From: Deltaproteobacteria bacterium
GTDB lineage: Bacteria > Desulfobacterota > DSM-4660 > Desulfatiglandales > B25-G16
Assembly: GCA_003646935.1 (NCBI GenBank)
Contig: QMLW01000161.1
Coordinates: forward strand, 1-5,627
Length of the DNA: 5,627 nucleotides
Direction: 5' to 3'
Below the pieces are notes generated by a model that was given only the letters and a program-made list of their open reading frames with translations, had not been told where the DNA came from and searched no databases. A program made the translations under genes and the position numbers. Within the stretch, counting starts at the first letter, position 1. Every line of letters begins with the position of its first letter. This document shows positions 1-2,945 of the stretch, piece after piece.

Positions 1-62
1 GTGTGAACAGGGTTGTCTATGATATCAGCTCAAAACCGCCCAGCACCATCGAATGGGAGTAG
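1..62 (+). CDS. guaA: GMP synthase (glutamine-hydrolysing), C-terminal end only
   Basis: Only the last 19 complete codons and the TAG stop (60-62) are inside the window; bases 1-2 finish a codon cut by the edge. The peptide reads VNRVVYDISSKPP then STIEWE, the conserved C-terminal tail of GuaA (RVVYD-x-(S/T)SKPP-x-TIEWE), which belongs to the dimerisation domain that also helps bind XMP. GuaA amidates XMP to GMP in the cytoplasm, using ammonia released from glutamine. The frame is set by this match alone, but the motif is distinctive and ends exactly at a stop where GuaA proteins end. No terminator follows. The next codons, in the same frame, belong to a HisH remnant. Confidence 0.9.
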   Translation, partial: VNRVVYDISSKPPSTIEWE

Positions 63-212
63 CCCGAAAAGGTGATAGCGATTATCGATTATGGTATCAC
101 CTTTGCAAGCGCAGTAGGCAAGGGAAGCCTTATCGCCGTTCAATTTCATCCGGAGAAGAGCGGGCCTATCGGTTTAAAGGTTCTCAAGAACTTCTGTCAA
201 TGGGATGTGTAG
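63..212 (+). pseudogene. hisH: HisH C-terminal remnant (imidazole glycerol phosphate synthase glutaminase subunit)
   Basis: The frame encodes PEKVIAIIDYG, then ITFASAV, then VQFHPEKSG and GLKVLKNF, ending in TAG at 210-212. This matches the last quarter of HisH, the class I glutaminase that feeds ammonia to HisF in histidine synthesis. The His and Glu of the catalytic triad are present in the HPE motif. The nucleophile region (G-x-C-x-G) and everything before it are absent; a full HisH is about 200 residues and only about 49 codons remain. The remnant starts immediately after the guaA stop in the same frame. A GTG at 72 could start a 46-residue peptide beginning MIAIIDYG, which happens to resemble the HisH N-terminus, so an internal deletion joining two DYG sites is a second reading. 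Neither product could be a working glutaminase. An assembly misjoin cannot be excluded. Confidence 0.75.
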
Positions 213-239
213 GCAGGATGCTCCGTTTGTGCCAAACTA

Positions 240-267
240 TTGATAAAAACGGAACCTTTTCTATACA
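240..267 (+). promoter_or_regulatory. Predicted sigma70-type promoter for glmM
   Basis: A TTGATA box at 240-245 and a TATACA box at 262-267 are separated by 16 bases, in an A/T-rich stretch between the hisH remnant and glmM. Transcription would start near 273-275 and leave an untranslated leader of about 105 bases before glmM. This is a consensus match by eye only; no second comparably good candidate was seen in the gap. Confidence 0.5.
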
Positions 268-275
268 ACCTTTTT

Positions 276-322
276 CTATCGACTCGATAGGCGTTCGCAC
301 GCCATAGTGTGTAAAAAACGCC
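276..322 (+). promoter_or_regulatory. Leader hairpins upstream of glmM
   Basis: Immediately after the predicted start site is a 6-bp hairpin, CTATCG (276-281) with CGATAG (285-290). It is followed by GGCGT (290-294), which can pair with ACGCC at 299-303 across a 4-base loop. Alternatively GGCGTT (290-295) can pair with AACGCC at 317-322. The two pairings exclude each other. There is no U-tract, so this is not a classical terminator. It may stabilise the 5' end of the mRNA or do nothing; a regulatory role is inference. Confidence 0.3.
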
Positions 323-333
323 ACAGAACTGAG

Positions 334-351
334 CACCTGAAGTACACCTGA
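334..351 (+). repeat. Short direct repeat CACCTGA in the glmM leader
   Basis: CACCTGA occurs at 334-340 and again at 345-351, one helical turn apart (11 bases start to start), about 15 bases before the glmM ribosome binding site. The spacing would suit a protein or RNA-binding site, but a 7-base repeat can arise by chance. Confidence 0.25.
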
Positions 352-365
352 CAATCTGGAATTGG

Positions 366-374
366 AAAGGAGGT
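366..374 (+). promoter_or_regulatory. Ribosome binding site of glmM
   Basis: AAAGGAGGT is close to a full complement of the 16S rRNA 3' end and sits 4 bases before the ATG at 379. It fixes the glmM start and predicts strong translation. Confidence 0.85.
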
Positions 375-378
375 TACA

Positions 379-1728
379 ATGGGAACGTTATTCGGCACCG
401 ATGGGGTGAGGGGCGTTGCAAATGAATACCCCATGACCGCGGAGATGGCCCTCAAGATCGGAAGGGCCACCGCCCATCTCTTCAAACGCAAGGGTCATAA
501 CCCCCTAATCATTATCGGAAAGGATACCCGTGTTTCCGGATACATGCTTGAAAACGCGCTGGTATCCGGTATCTGTTCCATGGGGGTAAATGCCCTCACG
601 GTAGGGCCCTTACCCACACCGGGCATTGCCTTTGCAACTACCAGCATGAGAGCCGATGCTGGTATTGTAATATCGGCCTCTCACAATCCCTTTCAGGACA
701 ATGGCATCAAGATATTCTCTCGCGAGGGCTTCAAGCTCCCCGATGAAAAGGAGCTCGAGATCGAGGACCTCGTGCTCTCGGAAAACAGGGACATCCTCAA
801 ACCAACGCCCAGCGAGTTGGGCAAGGCCTATCGTATAGACGATGCCAGGGGTCGCTACATCGTGTTTCTCAAGAGCACCTTTCCCAAGGACTGCACCCTC
901 GAAGGGGCCAGGATAGTCCTGGACTGCGCCCATGGGGCTACCTATAAGGTTGCGCCTGATACCTTCTTCGAGCTGGGAGCCGAGGTGACCACCCTGTTCA
1001 ATGAGCCTACCGGGGAGAATATCAACGATAACTGCGGATCCCAGCACCCGGAGACACTCGCCGAGGAGGTGGTAAAAAGGAAGGCCGATGCTGGATTCGC
1101 CTTTGATGGAGATGGCGACCGATGTATTGCTGTGGACGAAACGGGATCGGTGCTCACCGGGGATCAGATCATGGCATTGTGCGCGAGGCAGATGAAACAA
1201 GAGGGGGTTCTGTCCAACAACCTGGTGGTAAGCACGGTGATGAGCAACATCGGGTTCGGGATCGCATTAAAGGAACTGGGCATCGAATACCTCACCACCA
1301 AGGTAGGGGACCGGTATGTGTTGGAGGAGATGCAGGCCAAGGGGGCCTCAATCGGAGGTGAGGAATCGGGTCATATCATCTTCCTGGATCACCACACCAC
1401 GGGTGATGGTATTACTACCGCCCTTCAGGTGCTTGCTACCATGAAGAAGACCAACAAACCCCTCTCAGAGCTGGCCCGGACAATGAAAGTCTACCCACAG
1501 AAGCTCATCAATGTCGATGTGAAGGACAAACCGGATCTCTCCTCTGTTCCCGAGATCGCCCAGGCCATCAAGGGCGTGGAGGCAGAGCTTGGCGATGGGG
1601 GCAGGGTTCTGGTCCGCTATTCAGGCACGCAGAACATGTGCCGGGTGATGGTTGAGGGGCCTACCGATGAGCAAACGGAGCGCTACTGCAGGCTAATCGC
1701 CGAGGTGATCGAGGAACAAATCGGTTAG
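379..1728 (+). CDS. glmM: Phosphoglucosamine mutase GlmM
   Basis: This gene encodes a cytoplasmic enzyme converting glucosamine-6-phosphate to glucosamine-1-phosphate, the second step toward UDP-GlcNAc for peptidoglycan and lipopolysaccharide. The 449 residues match the usual family length of about 445-450. All four phosphohexomutase signatures are in order. The N-terminal GTDGVRG is at 6-12. The active-site loop SASHNP is at 99-104, with the phosphorylatable Ser101. The magnesium loop DGDGDR is at 243-248. The sugar-recognition loop GGEESGH is at 326-332. The C-terminal phosphate-binding loop reads RYSGTQN (413-419), where many GlmM have RYSGTEP; the QN version is a known-looking variant, not a sign of decay. 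The start is set by the strong binding site and by the conserved N-terminus a few residues later. The nagB-like gene begins 20 bases downstream, so the two are probably cotranscribed. Nothing looks truncated. Confidence 0.97.
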   Translation: MGTLFGTDGVRGVANEYPMTAEMALKIGRATAHLFKRKGHNPLIIIGKDTRVSGYMLENALVSGICSMGVNALTVGPLPTPGIAFATTSMRADAGIVISASHNPFQDNGIKIFSREGFKLPDEKELEIEDLVLSENRDILKPTPSELGKAYRIDDARGRYIVFLKSTFPKDCTLEGARIVLDCAHGATYKVAPDTFFELGAEVTTLFNEPTGENINDNCGSQHPETLAEEVVKRKADAGFAFDGDGDRCIAVDETGSVLTGDQIMALCARQMKQEGVLSNNLVVSTVMSNIGFGIALKELGIEYLTTKVGDRYVLEEMQAKGASIGGEESGHIIFLDHHTTGDGITTALQVLATMKKTNKPLSELARTMKVYPQKLINVDVKDKPDLSSVPEIAQAIKGVEAELGDGGRVLVRYSGTQNMCRVMVEGPTDEQTERYCRLIAEVIEEQIG

Positions 1729-1736
1729 ATAGGACG

Positions 1737-1742
1737 GGAGGT
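1737..1742 (+). promoter_or_regulatory. Ribosome binding site of the nagB-like gene
   Basis: GGAGGT lies 6 bases before the ATG at 1749, inside the 20-base gap after the glmM stop. It supports that start and translation from a glmM-nagB transcript. Confidence 0.8.
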
Positions 1743-1748
1743 ACTATC

Positions 1749-2711
1749 ATGGCCTTCAAGGTAATCGTGACCAGGGATTTCGGCCACATGAGCGATGTTG
1801 CAGCCCAGATTGTGATAAACGACATCAAGGATACCCTTAAGAGGAAGGATACCTTTGTGCTGGGCCTTGCAACCGGCAACACGCCCACGGGCCTTTACAA
1901 ACATCTCGCCGAGAGGGCGAATGCGGGCGAGTTCGACTGCTCCAGGATCGTGAGCTTTAACCTCGATGAATACATTGGACTCCCGGGGGACAACGCTCAA
2001 CAGCGCGCCCTGCACCCCGAGAGCTACGGCTTCTTTATGGTGCAGGAGCTCTTCGGGCTCCTTGAGGTCAAATTCAAGGAGACATATGTCCCCTGGGGAA
2101 CGCTCGTGGATCAGGGCCGTCTTTTGACCGAGCTCAACACCCACCCACACGGCTGGGAGGAGCAGGGGGCTGATAAGGGAAAGGCCATCGTCATAAAGGA
2201 AACCGCACAATCAGACTACCTCTCCTGGATTCGAAGGGAGCTCTTGGATGGCTACGAGCGCAAGATCTCGAGCATGGGCGGCATCGACCTCCAGGTAGTG
2301 GGTGTAGGGGGACGCGGTCATGTCGCCTTTCATGAGGCGGGCATCCCCTTTGAGGGAAACAAGATGCTCCTGGTGAGGCTCGATGAGAACACCGTGGAAA
2401 ATGCCGTGAAGGATGGCCACTTCTCCAGCAAGCAGGAGTGTCCTTGGTACGCCTTCTCCATGGGAGCTGAGCTGGTGTACAGTGCGCGCACGGTGCTTCT
2501 GTTGGCCAATGGGGTGCGCAAGCAAGAGCCGGTAGCGGAATCCCTTCTCCATGACCCATCGCCACAGGTGCCCATATCCTATGGGCAGATATGCTCCCAA
2601 CAAGGTAGGAGCGTGATCTATGTAATCGATAGGGCAGCCGCAAAAGGGGCACTATATAACAGGGATGCTATTGCCAAACGAGGTATTGAGCTTGAGGATA
2701 TGAGCGGATAG
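1749..2711 (+). CDS. NagB-family protein, divergent glucosamine-6-phosphate deaminase/isomerase
   Basis: This 320-residue protein belongs to the NagB/6-phosphogluconolactonase superfamily. Standard NagB converts glucosamine-6-phosphate to fructose-6-phosphate and ammonia. Visible family motifs are the phosphate-binding GLATGNTPTGLY (39-50), the FNLDEYIGLP segment (70-79) with Asp73 equivalent to E. coli Asp72, GVGGRGHVAFHEAG (185-198) with His191 and Glu196 equivalent to His143 and Glu148, and the C-terminal GVRKQEPVAESL (255-266) with a candidate substrate-contact Lys258. Two things are odd. Arg189 occupies the position of E. coli Asp141 (Asn in some homologues). The protein is also about 55 residues longer than the usual 240-270, mostly between 105 and 178, a charged segment with Trp116, Trp136 and Trp160. 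It lies between GlmM and a GlmS-like gene, so an amino-sugar phosphate substrate is likely. Deaminase activity itself is uncertain: it may be a variant deaminase, an isomerase on another sugar phosphate, or a sensor. Confidence 0.85.
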   Translation: MAFKVIVTRDFGHMSDVAAQIVINDIKDTLKRKDTFVLGLATGNTPTGLYKHLAERANAGEFDCSRIVSFNLDEYIGLPGDNAQQRALHPESYGFFMVQELFGLLEVKFKETYVPWGTLVDQGRLLTELNTHPHGWEEQGADKGKAIVIKETAQSDYLSWIRRELLDGYERKISSMGGIDLQVVGVGGRGHVAFHEAGIPFEGNKMLLVRLDENTVENAVKDGHFSSKQECPWYAFSMGAELVYSARTVLLLANGVRKQEPVAESLLHDPSPQVPISYGQICSQQGRSVIYVIDRAAAKGALYNRDAIAKRGIELEDMSG

Positions 2712-2856
2712 GCCGGCTTTTAGAGAATCAGGGCTTCCCCCTATCCGGTAGGTAGTCCATCTCCTTCTTTGCCCTTGTTTCCCGCTGCTGCAGCCCGCGC
2801 AGCACTCCCTGGGATAGGGGCCTTCGATTATCCATTGCTGCCTTTCCATGCTGCTA

Positions 2857-2890
2857 GGGTTCAGGGAGGATGCCCGGGGATCCTGAAGCC
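2857..2890 (+). promoter_or_regulatory. Hairpin in the leader of the glmS-like gene
   Basis: TTCAGG (2860-2865) pairs with CCTGAA (2882-2887). Past one G-G mismatch the stem continues with GG (2857-2858) and CC (2889-2890). The loop contains GGAT and ATCC, which can extend or rearrange the stem, around the palindrome CCCGGG. The stem is convincing as an inverted repeat; function is inferred only from its place about 55 bases before the start codon. Confidence 0.4.
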
Positions 2891-2931
2891 AGAGAAGGCC
2901 AGTCCGCTGTAACTGGGGGACAGGGAAACCC

Positions 2932-2937
2932 AAAAGG
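2932..2937 (+). promoter_or_regulatory. Weak ribosome binding site of the glmS-like gene
   Basis: AAAAGG lies 8 bases before the ATG at 2946. It is much weaker than the sites of the two upstream genes, which would leave room for control by leader folding. No other ATG, GTG or TTG lies between this ATG and the in-frame stop at 2910, so the start at 2946 is the earliest conventional one. Confidence 0.5.
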
Positions 2938-2945
2938 CAACATAC

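Larger units (their letters stand above)
2712..2945 (+). promoter_or_regulatory. Non-coding, structured gap before the glmS-like gene
   Basis: This 234-base gap has no convincing coding frame; the glmS frame is closed upstream by TAA at 2910-2912. It contains a long-range inverted repeat: CCCCTATCC (2738-2746) pairs perfectly with GGATAGGGG (2812-2820). Inside that loop GCTGC (2784-2788) can pair with GCAGC (2799-2803). A second hairpin lies at 2857-2890, a third is CCAGT (2899-2903) with ACTGG (2912-2916), and GGGAAACCC (2923-2931) sits just before the ribosome binding site. No T-rich tail marks an intrinsic terminator, and no clear promoter boxes were found. The arrangement suits a cis-acting RNA leader controlling the glmS-like gene. 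It does not show the conserved core of the glmS ribozyme, so the class is unknown. Confidence 0.4.

Noticed and set aside
63..212. TAG readthrough giving a GuaA-HisH tail fusion
   Set aside because: The remnant is in frame with guaA, but GuaA ends precisely at its conserved terminus and nothing suggests suppression of the stop; chance framing after a deletion is simpler.
53..307. An 84-codon + strand frame across the guaA end and the gap
   Set aside because: It overlaps the GuaA tail and HisH remnant in another frame, and its product resembles no known protein; the two recognisable peptides explain the stretch up to 212 better.
610..1200. A 196-codon minus-strand frame inside glmM
   Set aside because: It is antisense to a gene with all family motifs and has no recognisable motifs of its own.
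2734..2820. Intrinsic terminator after the nagB-like gene
   Set aside because: The 9-bp stem closes a loop of about 65 bases and is followed by CCTTCG rather than a T-tract.
2880..2931. Resemblance to a cobalamin riboswitch (GCTGTAACTGGGG and AGCCAGAGAAGGCC)
   Set aside because: The two pieces are in the wrong order for that class, the GGTG-AA core is missing, and B12 control of glmS has no obvious rationale.
2652..2933. A 93-codon minus-strand frame covering most of the nagB-glmS gap
   Set aside because: No recognisable domain and no clear ribosome binding site. It overlaps the 3' end of the nagB-like gene and the inverted repeats, which explain the gap better.
2712..2945. glmS ribozyme
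   Set aside because: The expected conserved core around TTATCGA and TTCGGCGGATG was not found on the + strand; TTCGATTATCC at 2823-2833 is only a superficial likeness.
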